A DNA stretch of 64,000 nt from positions 434,001-498,000 of the forward strand of contig NZ_JACHYH010000002.1 of the NCBI RefSeq assembly GCF_014192715.1, in the 5' to 3' direction. The stretch comes from Luteibacter sp. Sphag1AF. Its GTDB lineage: Bacteria; Pseudomonadota; Gammaproteobacteria; Xanthomonadales; Rhodanobacteraceae. A program made the position numbers and the translations under genes. Shown here one piece after another: positions 24,918 through 32,443 of the stretch. The notes under the pieces were generated by a model. It saw nothing but the letters and a program-made list of their open reading frames with translations, searched no databases and was not told where the DNA came from. Within the stretch, counting starts at the first letter, position 1, and each line of letters begins with the position of its first letter.

Positions 24918-24941
24918 ACGGGACCAACCGGCCGGTCCCGT
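24918..24941. repeat. Inverted repeat between divergent genes
   Basis: ACGGGACC and GGTCCCGT form a perfect 8-bp stem with an 8-base loop. It lies 28 bases upstream of the hydrolase start and about 100 before the YXWGXW start. It could be an operator or leader hairpin. No further evidence. Confidence 0.4.
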
Positions 24942-25044
24942 CACAAACATGAACGGTCCACGCAGGCCATCGTCAACGGCGGCGCCTGCCCGCCGTTTTC
25001 GACACTGACTCCGCGACCGCGGAGGTGACGAGGAGATTCATCCC

Positions 25045-25392
25045 ATGACCACTCTCACTGCCAGAATTGCCCTCATGGCCGCACTTGGCCTTGGTGTTGG
25101 CGCCGTGGCCTATACGCCACCTGCCGCCGCCCAGGGCTATGTGTCGGTGACCGTCGGCACCCGCCCGCCACCGCCGCGTTTTGAGCGTGTCCCACCGCCG
25201 CGCTATGGCTACATATGGGCTCCGGGCTACTGGAACTGGGTCGGCAGCCGCTACGTCTGGGTGGGCGGACGCTGGTACGGAGCACGTCCCGGCTACATTT
25301 ACCGCCCGCCGGTCTACCGTCCATACGGTCACGCATGGCGCTACGAGCGCGAGCGCTGGGACCGCGATCCGCACTGGCACGGTCGCCGTTAA
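25045..25392 (+). CDS. YXWGXW-repeat secreted protein
   Basis: A 115-residue protein. A signal peptide ends near residue 29 (AAA before QGYVSV). The mature part has the YxWxxGYW motif YIWAPGYWNWV and a second VWVGGRWYGARPGYIYRPP segment, followed by an Arg/Trp/His-rich tail. Proteins of this family are short, secreted, and cell-surface or periplasmic in proteobacteria; function unknown. A GGAGGTGACGAGGAG region upstream of the ATG gives ample ribosome binding. A strong terminator follows. Confidence 0.84.
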   Translation: MTTLTARIALMAALGLGVGAVAYTPPAAAQGYVSVTVGTRPPPPRFERVPPPRYGYIWAPGYWNWVGSRYVWVGGRWYGARPGYIYRPPVYRPYGHAWRYERERWDRDPHWHGRR

Positions 25393-25460
25393 TTCACCCC
25401 GTTGCTGCGGCGCACCTACAAAGCGCGCCCGCAAGGTCTAAACTACGCAGCTGAACACCT

Positions 25461-25491
25461 CGCCCCGGCCCCTGCCGGGGCGAATTTTTTT
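25461..25491 (+). terminator. Rho-independent terminator
   Basis: CGCCCCGG pairs with CCGGGGCG across a CCCCTG loop and is followed by AATTTTTTT. It ends the YXWGXW transcript and isolates the leucine dehydrogenase gene. Confidence 0.88.
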
Positions 25492-25583
25492 GTCGTTCCA
25501 CCGCGCTGGCCGTCCCCACGCCCGGCATTCACCTGCAAGCGGCCGATTAAAGGTCGCTGAATGTTTACTGGAGTCTGCGTTCG

Positions 25584-26687
25584 ATGATTTTCGAAACCAT
25601 CGCCCAAACCGGTCACGAAGAAGTCGTCTTCTGCCATAACAAAGACGCTGGCCTGAAGGCCATCATCGCGATCCACAATACGGTGCTCGGTCCTTCGCTG
25701 GGCGGCCTGCGCATGTGGCCGTACAAGACCGAGCAGGATGCGGTCAACGACGTGCTGCGCCTCTCGCGCGGCATGACCTACAAGAACGCCGTGGCCGGTC
25801 TGAACCTGGGTGGCGGCAAGGCCGTCATCATCGGCGATCCCTCCAAGGACAAGTCCGAAGCGCTGTTCCGCGCCTTCGGCCGTTTCGTCAACTCGCTCAA
25901 CGGCCGCTACATCACGGCAGAAGACGTGGGCATCGACGTCAACGACATGGAATATGTGTTCCGTGAAACCGAATACGTAACCGGTGTGCACCAGGTGCAC
26001 GGCGGTTCGGGCGACCCGTCGCCGTTCACCGCATTCGGCTCGCTGCAGGGCCTGATGGCTGCGCTGCAGTTCAAGCACGGCAACGAAGATGTGGGCAAGT
26101 ACAGCTACGCCGTGCAGGGCTGCGGCCACGTCGGCAGCGAATTCATCAAGCTGCTGCGCGAGCAGGGCGCAAAGGTGTTCGTCACCGACATCAACAAGGA
26201 TGCCGTGCAGCGCTGCGTCGACGAACTGGGCTGCGAAGCCGTGGGCCTGGACGAAATCTACGACGTCGACGCTGACGTCTACAGCCCGTGCGCCCTGGGT
26301 GGCACGCTCAACGAGCAGACCATCGACCGCATCAAGGCGAAGATCATCTGCGGCGCCGCAAACAACCAGCTGGCCACCGACGCCATCGGCGACGAACTGG
26401 CCCGCCGTGGCGTTGTCTACGCTCCGGATTACGCCGTCAACGCCGGTGGCGTGATGAACGTGTCGCTGGAAATCGACGGCTACAACCGCGAGCGCGCCAT
26501 GCGCATGATGCGCACGATCTACTACAACGTCGGTCGCATCTTCGAAATCTCCGCCCGCGACAACATCCCGACCTACAAGGCCGCGGATCGCATGGCAGAA
26601 GAGCGCATCAGCGCCATCGGCAAGATCCGCCTGCCCCACATGGGCAACGGCGCTCCCCGCTTCCAGGGCCGCATGCGCGGTCAGTAA
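25584..26687 (+). CDS. Leucine dehydrogenase (Glu/Leu/Phe/Val dehydrogenase family)
   Basis: A 367-residue NAD-dependent amino-acid dehydrogenase that deaminates leucine (and Val/Ile) to the 2-oxo acid in the cytoplasm. The glycine-rich segment LGGLRMWPY at 39-47 and the two active-site lysines, Lys67 (GMTYKNAVAG) and Lys79 (NLGGGKAVIIG), match leucine dehydrogenase, where the equivalents are Lys68 and Lys80 in the Bacillus enzyme. The NAD-binding region has GCGHVGSEF near 179-187. Length and absence of a glutamate-type second domain favour leucine over glutamate dehydrogenase. A leucine-catabolism set (isovaleryl-CoA dehydrogenase, methylcrotonyl-CoA carboxylase beta) lies 19-25 kb away and would use the product. 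Confidence 0.87.
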   Translation: MIFETIAQTGHEEVVFCHNKDAGLKAIIAIHNTVLGPSLGGLRMWPYKTEQDAVNDVLRLSRGMTYKNAVAGLNLGGGKAVIIGDPSKDKSEALFRAFGRFVNSLNGRYITAEDVGIDVNDMEYVFRETEYVTGVHQVHGGSGDPSPFTAFGSLQGLMAALQFKHGNEDVGKYSYAVQGCGHVGSEFIKLLREQGAKVFVTDINKDAVQRCVDELGCEAVGLDEIYDVDADVYSPCALGGTLNEQTIDRIKAKIICGAANNQLATDAIGDELARRGVVYAPDYAVNAGGVMNVSLEIDGYNRERAMRMMRTIYYNVGRIFEISARDNIPTYKAADRMAEERISAIGKIRLPHMGNGAPRFQGRMRGQ

Positions 26688-26751
26688 TGGGTGGGGTCCG
26701 CTGGAGCGAACCGCCCTCCAGAAGTTGGGCAGTTCGAGCCAGAAGCCAAAG

Positions 26752-26787
26752 GCCCGAGTCCGGCACTACGCCGGGCTCGGGCTTTTC
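26752..26787 (+). terminator. Rho-independent terminator of leucine dehydrogenase
   Basis: GCCCGAGTCCGGC (26752-26764) pairs with GCCGGGCTCGGGC (26770-26782) with one mismatch and is followed by TTTTC. It begins 64 bases after the stop codon. Confidence 0.82.
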
Positions 26788-26927
26788 AGTCTGAGCTTGA
26801 AGTCGAGACCGAAGCAAAGGTGGCCGGGACGCCGATCTGGTGCTGGGGTAGCACCCACTGAAGGACGTCCTCGCGCGAAAGTTCTGAACCAGACCCGGCG
26901 ATTGGAGCTGAGTCTGGCGATGCAAAA

Positions 26928-27083
26928 CTAGTGCATTCCGCCGTGCGTCATTACCGGACCCTGCAATTGCACCTGGTCCTGTGCGGCCTGCAGGCTCTGC
27001 GCCTGTTGTTGCTGTTGCGCCTGCTGGAAATGCTGCATGGCTTCTGGCCATTTAGCTGCGCCTCCTGTTCGCTCAGAGACCAT
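26928..27083 (-). CDS. Tiny Gln-rich protein, possible remnant of a secreted effector gene
   Basis: A 51-residue frame. Its ATG at 27083 overlaps the end of the upstream secreted-protein gene by 11 bases, as in coupled gene pairs. The sequence reads MVSERTGGAAKWPEAM, then a glutamine-rich stretch (QHFQQAQQQQQAQSLQAAQDQVQLQ) and ends GPVMTHGGMH. The Gln-rich tail resembles the C-terminal end of XVIPCD domains, which direct effectors of Xanthomonadales type IV secretion systems. If so, this may be an effector gene that lost its middle while keeping start and tail. The resemblance is compositional and may be chance. It could instead be an independent small protein or non-coding. Confidence 0.4.
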   Translation of the reverse strand: MVSERTGGAAKWPEAMQHFQQAQQQQQAQSLQAAQDQVQLQGPVMTHGGMH

Positions 27084-27747
27084 CCGTGGTTTGCAATGCG
27101 CGGAAGCATTCATTCCCATTGGGCGCTACCACCAGGTCGCTGCCAATCACCGTGAGTACGACATCGTTCTTCACAAAGTCCACGGAGTCCACATTGCCAA
27201 TTTCGGAGCGACGAAACCGCTCAACGAACCCATGGGCCACGAGCTGTTGACGCAAGGCGTCCAGGCTCAGCACGCAGATGGGCGTGGGGTCCGCCCTCCG
27301 GTCCTGATTGAAAAGCCAGAACTCGAAGCCACGCTTCATGATTTTGTTGGACGGCGTCACCTTCAGTCCGTACTTCCAGCCGCCCCCGAGGTCTGGACTC
27401 ATGTAAATCGAATCCTCCTCGCGCGGGGTGAGCGGCACGCCAAAGCATTGCCCAACGTGCTCTGCAGTGAACTCTTCGCTTGCCGTGAGATGGGTCAAAA
27501 AGTCGACCAGGGCTTGGGTCACGCGAACGGCATCTGCCGAACGGTGTGGCGCGGCAGCGGTCATACAAGCTCCTTGCGGGGATGGGCTGAACGACAATGT
27601 GGGGGTGGGCGCCGAGACGGGGCGCGCAGCATCGGCGCTCCGGGCGGGCGGTGCACCTGGGGGTGAGGCGGCGGACGCCAGGGCAACTGGACCGAACAGG
27701 CCGGCGACCAGCAGCACGGCGCGACAGGCGTAACGCAGGTAATTCAT
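27073..27747 (-). CDS. Secreted protein of unknown function, possible effector-immunity protein
   Basis: A 224-residue exported protein. The signal peptide is MNYLRYACRAVLLVAGLFGPVALASA, with cleavage near residue 26. A Pro/Ala/Ser linker (about 27-58) leads to a folded domain beginning CMTAAAPHRSADAVRVTQALVDFLTHLTASEEF. The domain has three cysteines and ends CFRALQTTDGL. A YMSPDLGGGWKYGLKVT segment and PICVLSLDALRQQLVAHGFVER lie in the middle. The last segment is reminiscent of periplasmic immunity (X-Tfi) proteins found beside type IV effectors in Xanthomonadales, but this is impression, not a domain match. The ATG at 27747 is chosen as the first start before the signal peptide. The next gene downstream overlaps it. 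Confidence 0.62.
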   Translation of the reverse strand: MNYLRYACRAVLLVAGLFGPVALASAASPPGAPPARSADAARPVSAPTPTLSFSPSPQGACMTAAAPHRSADAVRVTQALVDFLTHLTASEEFTAEHVGQCFGVPLTPREEDSIYMSPDLGGGWKYGLKVTPSNKIMKRGFEFWLFNQDRRADPTPICVLSLDALRQQLVAHGFVERFRRSEIGNVDSVDFVKNDVVLTVIGSDLVVAPNGNECFRALQTTDGL

Positions 27748-28370
27748 GCGCTCGGCATCCTCGACTCCTTGAGATGGGCGCGGGGGCGACCCTCGGCTGA
27801 GGGCATCATAGCGGCCCCGCTGGGCCACTGCATGGCGACGGGAACACGGTTTCGGCAACCTTCCGCCACCAGTCATCCATCATCGGACGCGCAGCCCAGA
27901 ACAGCATCGGGCGCTCACCGGCAACGCGAAAGCCCGCACTTCCCCGGGTCGTCATCCAACACGACTGCTATACCTCAACGCAGGTGTCACCCTAAATCAG
28001 GACGGGTCAGGCCAACGCCACGCTGCGCTTGCCCCCGAATCGCTCCCGGCCCTTCCCTCTCGTTAATCGGTCGCCACCCGCGAAGGGGTCAGGGCCTACA
28101 AACCTCCACGGGCGGGGACTACCGCCACCTGATCCAACGAGCCCCACCTACACATCCTCGGCCGGATACATCTGTTACAATTCAACGGTTAGCGAGGATT
28201 TACTCAGGCTTGTCCCGGCTGCCACGTCCTCGAAATAGGGGGCCCGTTTCACGGGCATCAATAGAACTTCACACTTTCGAGGGGCGACACGTCCCCTGGA
28301 CCACGTCGTGCCCGCCTGGCGCCATGGGCGACGTAAACAGGGAACGCGAGCGAAGAAAGGGACATCAAGC
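27748..28370. other. 623-base upstream region of the aryl polyene operon
   Basis: No convincing gene was found between the secreted-protein gene and the first acyl carrier protein gene. Open frames here are short and start without ribosome sites. It holds a candidate promoter at 28173-28181 and leaves a predicted leader of about 180 nt before the ACP start. It is the longest intergenic stretch in the window, as expected for a regulated operon. Confidence 0.6.
28173..28181 (+). promoter_or_regulatory. Candidate extended -10 promoter of the aryl polyene operon
   Basis: TGTTACAAT matches the extended -10 pattern TGnTAnAAT, in an AT-rich island of an otherwise GC-rich gap. No clear -35 is visible. 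It would drive the whole 28.4-42.3 kb operon. Confidence 0.45.
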
Positions 28371-28640
28371 ATGACCACCGACACGGCTGAAGCCTTAAGC
28401 AACGACGACATCCTGGCCCGCCTGAAGGAAGTGCTCAACGGCACGTTCGAGATCGACCCGGCACGGGTCACCCTCGATGCGCACCTGTTCACCGACCTTG
28501 AGCTGGACAGCATCGACGCCATCGACCTCGCCATCCAGGTGCAGGACATGACCGGCGCACGCATCAAGCCCGAAGATTTCAAGAGCGTCCGTACCGTCGG
28601 CGACGTTGTCGCCACCGTGCGCACCCTGATCGAACGCTGA
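28371..28640 (+). CDS. Aryl polyene acyl carrier protein 1
   Basis: An 89-residue ACP. The phosphopantetheine site is LELDSIDAIDLA, with Ser47. The protein is acidic and helical, as expected. It is the first gene of the aryl polyene (xanthomonadin-like) operon, corresponding to one of the two carrier proteins (ApeE/ApeF in E. coli; XanC in Xanthomonas) that hold the growing polyene. The ATG at 28371 follows GAAAGGGACATCAAGC; an in-frame upstream start is rejected as it adds only Arg/Lys-rich residues. The next gene begins 11 bases after the stop. Confidence 0.88.
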   Translation: MTTDTAEALSNDDILARLKEVLNGTFEIDPARVTLDAHLFTDLELDSIDAIDLAIQVQDMTGARIKPEDFKSVRTVGDVVATVRTLIER

Positions 28641-28651
28641 GCGGCAAGTCC

Positions 28652-29428
28652 ATGTCGGCCGACGGCGCCACCGTGGCGCATCGTTTCGCGCCCTGTGCGC
28701 TGATTCCGATCTACAACCATAAAGAAACCATCACCCGCACCGTGCAAGCGTTGCGCGCGCACGGGCTGCCGGTGGTGATCGTGGATGACGGCAGCGACGC
28801 GCCCACCCGCGACGTGCTGGACACGCTGGTTGCCGACACCCCGCAGGTCACGCTCATCCGGCTTGCCCGGAATCAGGGCAAGGGCCGCGCGCTCTGCGCC
28901 GGCCTGATTGCGGCGCACGACGCAGGTTTTACCCACGCGCTGCAAATCGACGCCGATGGCCAGCACGACGTTGCCGACGTGCCCGCCTTTCTTGCCGCAT
29001 CCCAGGCGCGTCCCGCTGCCATGGTCTGTGGCAAGGCGCTGTACGACGACAGCGTGCCGCGCGCCCGCCTGTATGGCCGCTACCTCACGCATGTTTTCGT
29101 CTGGCTGGAAACGCTGTCCTTCGACATTGCAGATTCGATGTGCGGCTATCGCCTGTATCCGCTGGAAGCCACGCGTGCCGAAATCGCGCGCGCCCCGCTT
29201 CCGGCACGCATGGACTTCGACACCGAAATCGCCGTGCGCCTGCACTGGCGCGGCGTGCCCGCGCTGAATCTGCCCACCCGGGTCATCTACCCGGAAAACG
29301 GGCTCTCCCATTTCCGCATGCTGCGCGACAACGCGCGCATCACCGCCATGCACACGCGACTGGTGCTCGGCATGCTGATCCGCGCGCCGCGCATCCTGGG
29401 TCGCCGTCTCTCCGGAGCTTTCCGCTGA
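28652..29428 (+). CDS. Aryl polyene glycosyltransferase, GT2 family
   Basis: A 258-residue family 2 glycosyltransferase. Motifs are VIVDDGSDA at 43-51 (nucleotide-sugar binding) and LQIDADGQHD at 98-106 (metal-binding DxD region). MCGYRLYP and MDFDTEIAVRLHWRGV lie in the second half. It probably transfers a sugar or sugar-phosphate to the polyene lipid, as GT2 enzymes in other aryl polyene clusters are believed to do; sugar unknown. Its stop overlaps the LolA-like gene's start (TGATG). Confidence 0.86.
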   Translation: MSADGATVAHRFAPCALIPIYNHKETITRTVQALRAHGLPVVIVDDGSDAPTRDVLDTLVADTPQVTLIRLARNQGKGRALCAGLIAAHDAGFTHALQIDADGQHDVADVPAFLAASQARPAAMVCGKALYDDSVPRARLYGRYLTHVFVWLETLSFDIADSMCGYRLYPLEATRAEIARAPLPARMDFDTEIAVRLHWRGVPALNLPTRVIYPENGLSHFRMLRDNARITAMHTRLVLGMLIRAPRILGRRLSGAFR

Positions 29429-30051
29429 TGCGTTATCTGCTGCTTTTCCTGCTCTGCCTGCTGCCCGTGGGCCTGGCCCATGCCGATGCCACGGCGCCGC
29501 GTCCCGCCCTGCTCGATCAGGTGCTGCAACAGCTGGCGCGACACGGCAAGGTGCGCGCGAACTTTACCCAGACGCGCGAGAACCCCGCGCTCGCCCAGCC
29601 TCAGGCAAGCCACGGCGACCTGCTCTTCGTGGTCGGCCACGGCATGATCTGGCACATGCGCGAACCTCTGGAAGACACGCTGGTCATGACGCCTTCCGGT
29701 GCATCGCGTATCGACGCCAACGGCGACATCGCTCCCGTACGTGACGGCAACCGGGGCGTCACCCAGGTGTCGCAGATGCTGCAATCCATGCTGGCTGGCA
29801 ACGCGGACGAGCCGTTGCGCCAGTTCGACGTCACCGTCGAGGGATCGCTCGCTCACTGGAGCATGCGGTTCACACCCCGCCAGTCGCGCATGGCAAAAGT
29901 GCTGGCCGCCATCCAGTTGAGTGGCAACGAATATCTCCAGGCCATCGACGTGGAGCTGCGCAGTGGCGAAGCCACCCGCATCCGCTTCGAAAACACGCGC
30001 GACGCCGGTGAACTCACGGGCGTGGAACAGCGGGCGCTTGGCGGCCCATGA
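29428..30051 (+). CDS. LolA-like outer-membrane lipoprotein carrier protein
   Basis: A 207-residue exported protein with a signal peptide ending near residue 19 (LCLLPVGLAHADA). The mature part has the LolA-like beginning LLDQVLQQLARHGKVRANFTQTREN and a GDLLFVVGHGMIWHMREP segment. The family corresponds to ApeM in aryl polyene clusters, predicted to ferry the finished product across the periplasm to the outer membrane. The ATG at 29428 shares a base with the glycosyltransferase stop; the ATGA overlap at its end couples it to the MMPL exporter. Confidence 0.84.
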   Translation: MRYLLLFLLCLLPVGLAHADATAPRPALLDQVLQQLARHGKVRANFTQTRENPALAQPQASHGDLLFVVGHGMIWHMREPLEDTLVMTPSGASRIDANGDIAPVRDGNRGVTQVSQMLQSMLAGNADEPLRQFDVTVEGSLAHWSMRFTPRQSRMAKVLAAIQLSGNEYLQAIDVELRSGEATRIRFENTRDAGELTGVEQRALGGP

Positions 30052-32408
30052 TGCGCCTGACACCCGGCCTCCGTGCGAGCCTGTTCGGGCTGGGTGCGCT
30101 CGTACTCACGCTGCTGGGCGCGTGGCTGCTGTTCGGTCGCGGCACCTCGCCATTGCAGACCGACCTGCTGGCCATGCTGCCGCCCACCGAGCGGCAGCCG
30201 GTCGCGGAAGAAGCCGTGGAGCGTCTTTCGCGCGCCAGCGGTGATCGCCTCGTATTTCTTCTGGCCAGCAAGAACGATGACGACGCCAAAGACGCTGCAC
30301 GCACATTCGGTGCGGCGCTTGCGGGCAAGCCTGGCATCGCCAGTGCCATTGCCGAACTGCCGCCGTTTGATCTGGATCAGCTGACCACGCCGTTCCTGCC
30401 GTTCCGCTTCCACCTGCTGACCGCCGCAGATCGCGCGCTTTGGCAGGCGCCGTCTCCTGACGTGGCCGGAATGCTCACCCGGCGCCTCAACGAGCCGTTC
30501 GGTGCAGGCATCGGCACACGTCTCACCGACGATCCGTTCGGCACGTTGCAGCACTGGCTCAACACCCAGCCATTCAATCGCAGCACCCTGATTCCCGAAG
30601 ACGACCTGCTGACGGCACACCGTGGCGACACGACCTACGTGATGGTCATCGCCACGCTGGCCGGATCGTCGTACGACGATCAGATCCAGCGCCCCGCGCT
30701 CGCCTCGGTAGAGGCCGCCACACACACAGTCACGGCCGCGCATCCGGACGTGCACATCCTGCGCACTGGCACAATGTTCTACGCCGCCGCCGCACGCGCG
30801 GGCGCCGAGCGCGATGTGCACGTGGTCGGCATCGCCTCCACCGTGGGCATCGCACTGCTGCTGATTGGCGTGTTCCGCTCGCCACGGCCGCTGCTGCTCG
30901 CGTTTCTTTCGACCGCCATTGGCGTGATTGCAGCGATCACCATCACCATTGCGATCTTCGGCCAGTTGCATCTGCTGACGCTGGTGTTCGGCGCCGCGTT
31001 GCTGGGCGAAGCGGTGGACTACTCCATCCAGTACCTGTGCGCACGTGCCAACGCAGCGCAGGCGTGGAACGCCGAAGCCGGCGTGCGACAGGTTCGGCCG
31101 GCGTTGCTTCTCGCCCTTGCCACGTCGCTTCTGGGCTACGCACTGCTTGGCATGGTGCCGTTCCCCGCGCTTCGTCAGATGGCATGCTTTGCCATCGTCG
31201 GCATGCTGGTCGCCTGTTTCAGCGTGCTCTGGCTGCTGCCGGCACTGGCCAGGCCCGCAGCACGCCGACCCGTATCGCCTGCGCTATCGCGCATCGCGCT
31301 GTCGTGGCAACGCCCCGTCAGCACGCTGGCGCAGGCACGTCGCGGACTGGTCGTTCTCGGCGTGCTTGTAGTGGCCGCCGCGCCAGGCTGGTGCCTGCTG
31401 GACCATGACGACGACATTCACCTGCTGATTTCGCCGCCCGCCGTGCTGGAGCAGGACACCCGCGACATCGCCAGCATTGCCGGCATGGGCACGGGCAGCC
31501 AGTTCTACCTCGTGCAGGGCGACACCGTGGAGCAGACGCTGCAACACGAGGAAGCGCTGACGGCACGCTTGCAGGCGATGATCGAAGCGAAACAGCTCGA
31601 TGCATGGACAGGCGTGACCACCATGCTTCCCTCGGCGCAGCGCCAGCAGTCCAACAGGGATGCCTTCGCACGCGTCCTTGAAAACCGTTCCGTTCTTGCG
31701 GACGCCGCCGAAAAAGCCGGCTTCCGCGCTGGTGCACTGGATGCCTTCGCCAACGCGTGGCCCGGTCGCCCGATGACGCTGGACGACTGGATGGCGATGC
31801 CCGTCTCCATGCCGTTCCATTATCTGTGGATGGGCCAGCGTGGCCACGCGTTTGCCAGCATCGTGCTACCCCAGGGACAGGACGACTCCGCACAACTGGC
31901 CGCTGCGGCCGACGGCCTTCCCGGCATCACGTTCGTGGACAAGCCGGCCAGTGTTTCCGCACTGTTTGGCCGCTATCGCGGCTACGCCGATGTATGGCTG
32001 GGTGCCGCCCTGCTGCTGGTGGGCGTCGCCTTTGCCTGGCGTTACGGCTTGCGCGCCGCGCCGCGCGTGCTTGCGCCGCCGTTGCTCGGCATTGGCCTCA
32101 CACTGGCCGCACTGGGTTATCTCGGGCAGCCACTCACCCTCTTCCACGTCATGGCCTTGATGCTGGTGCTGGGTGTGGGCGCGAATTACGCCGTATTCCT
32201 GCGCGAAGGCGAGCCACATACCGCGCAGCGTCCGGGTGCCGCCTATGCCGGCGTGCTCCTTTCGGCCATCACTGCCCTGTTGTCGTTTGGCCTGCTGGCA
32301 TTGAGTACGATGCCGGCCCTTCGTCACTTCGGTACCACCCTGCTTCTGGGTATCGGCTTCACCGTGCTTCTGGCACCGGTCAGCCTGCCCCGCGAGACTT
32401 CCCGATGA
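30048..32408 (+). CDS. MMPL family exporter of the aryl polyene operon
   Basis: A 786-residue inner-membrane RND/MMPL transporter with a duplicated layout. Each half has a periplasmic domain, then a helix bundle: helices at about 12-30 and 250-400 in the first half, 420-440 and 650-780 in the second. Conserved membrane motifs include GAALLGEAVDYSIQYLCAR near 312-330 and GVGANYAVFLREGE near 708-721. It matches ApeN-type exporters, moving the aryl polyene or its lipid to the periplasm for the LolA-like carrier. It overlaps both neighbours by ATGA (30048-30051 and 32405-32408). Confidence 0.88.
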   Translation: MMRLTPGLRASLFGLGALVLTLLGAWLLFGRGTSPLQTDLLAMLPPTERQPVAEEAVERLSRASGDRLVFLLASKNDDDAKDAARTFGAALAGKPGIASAIAELPPFDLDQLTTPFLPFRFHLLTAADRALWQAPSPDVAGMLTRRLNEPFGAGIGTRLTDDPFGTLQHWLNTQPFNRSTLIPEDDLLTAHRGDTTYVMVIATLAGSSYDDQIQRPALASVEAATHTVTAAHPDVHILRTGTMFYAAAARAGAERDVHVVGIASTVGIALLLIGVFRSPRPLLLAFLSTAIGVIAAITITIAIFGQLHLLTLVFGAALLGEAVDYSIQYLCARANAAQAWNAEAGVRQVRPALLLALATSLLGYALLGMVPFPALRQMACFAIVGMLVACFSVLWLLPALARPAARRPVSPALSRIALSWQRPVSTLAQARRGLVVLGVLVVAAAPGWCLLDHDDDIHLLISPPAVLEQDTRDIASIAGMGTGSQFYLVQGDTVEQTLQHEEALTARLQAMIEAKQLDAWTGVTTMLPSAQRQQSNRDAFARVLENRSVLADAAEKAGFRAGALDAFANAWPGRPMTLDDWMAMPVSMPFHYLWMGQRGHAFASIVLPQGQDDSAQLAAAADGLPGITFVDKPASVSALFGRYRGYADVWLGAALLLVGVAFAWRYGLRAAPRVLAPPLLGIGLTLAALGYLGQPLTLFHVMALMLVLGVGANYAVFLREGEPHTAQRPGAAYAGVLLSAITALLSFGLLALSTMPALRHFGTTLLLGIGFTVLLAPVSLPRETSR

Positions 32409-32443
32409 ACACTGCATTCGCACTACGGAGTAACCGCCCATGA
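32405..32443 (+). CDS. 12-codon mini-ORF bridging the MMPL and first KS genes
   Basis: The ATG at 32405 overlaps the MMPL stop (ATGA), and its TGA at 32441-32443 overlaps the ketosynthase ATG at 32440 (ATGA). It encodes MNTAFALRSNRP. A CGGAG ribosome site for the ketosynthase lies inside it. It may act as a translational relay rather than make a functional peptide. It may also arise by chance, since a downstream ATGA always offers a stop in one frame. Confidence 0.45.
   Translation: MNTAFALRSNRP

Noticed and set aside
31757-32443. Overlapping plus-strand 228-codon frame in the MMPL gene
   Set aside because: It is a shifted frame of the MMPL coding sequence with Arg/Gly-rich content; only its last 12 codons, starting at the ATGA overlap, are considered as a mini-ORF.
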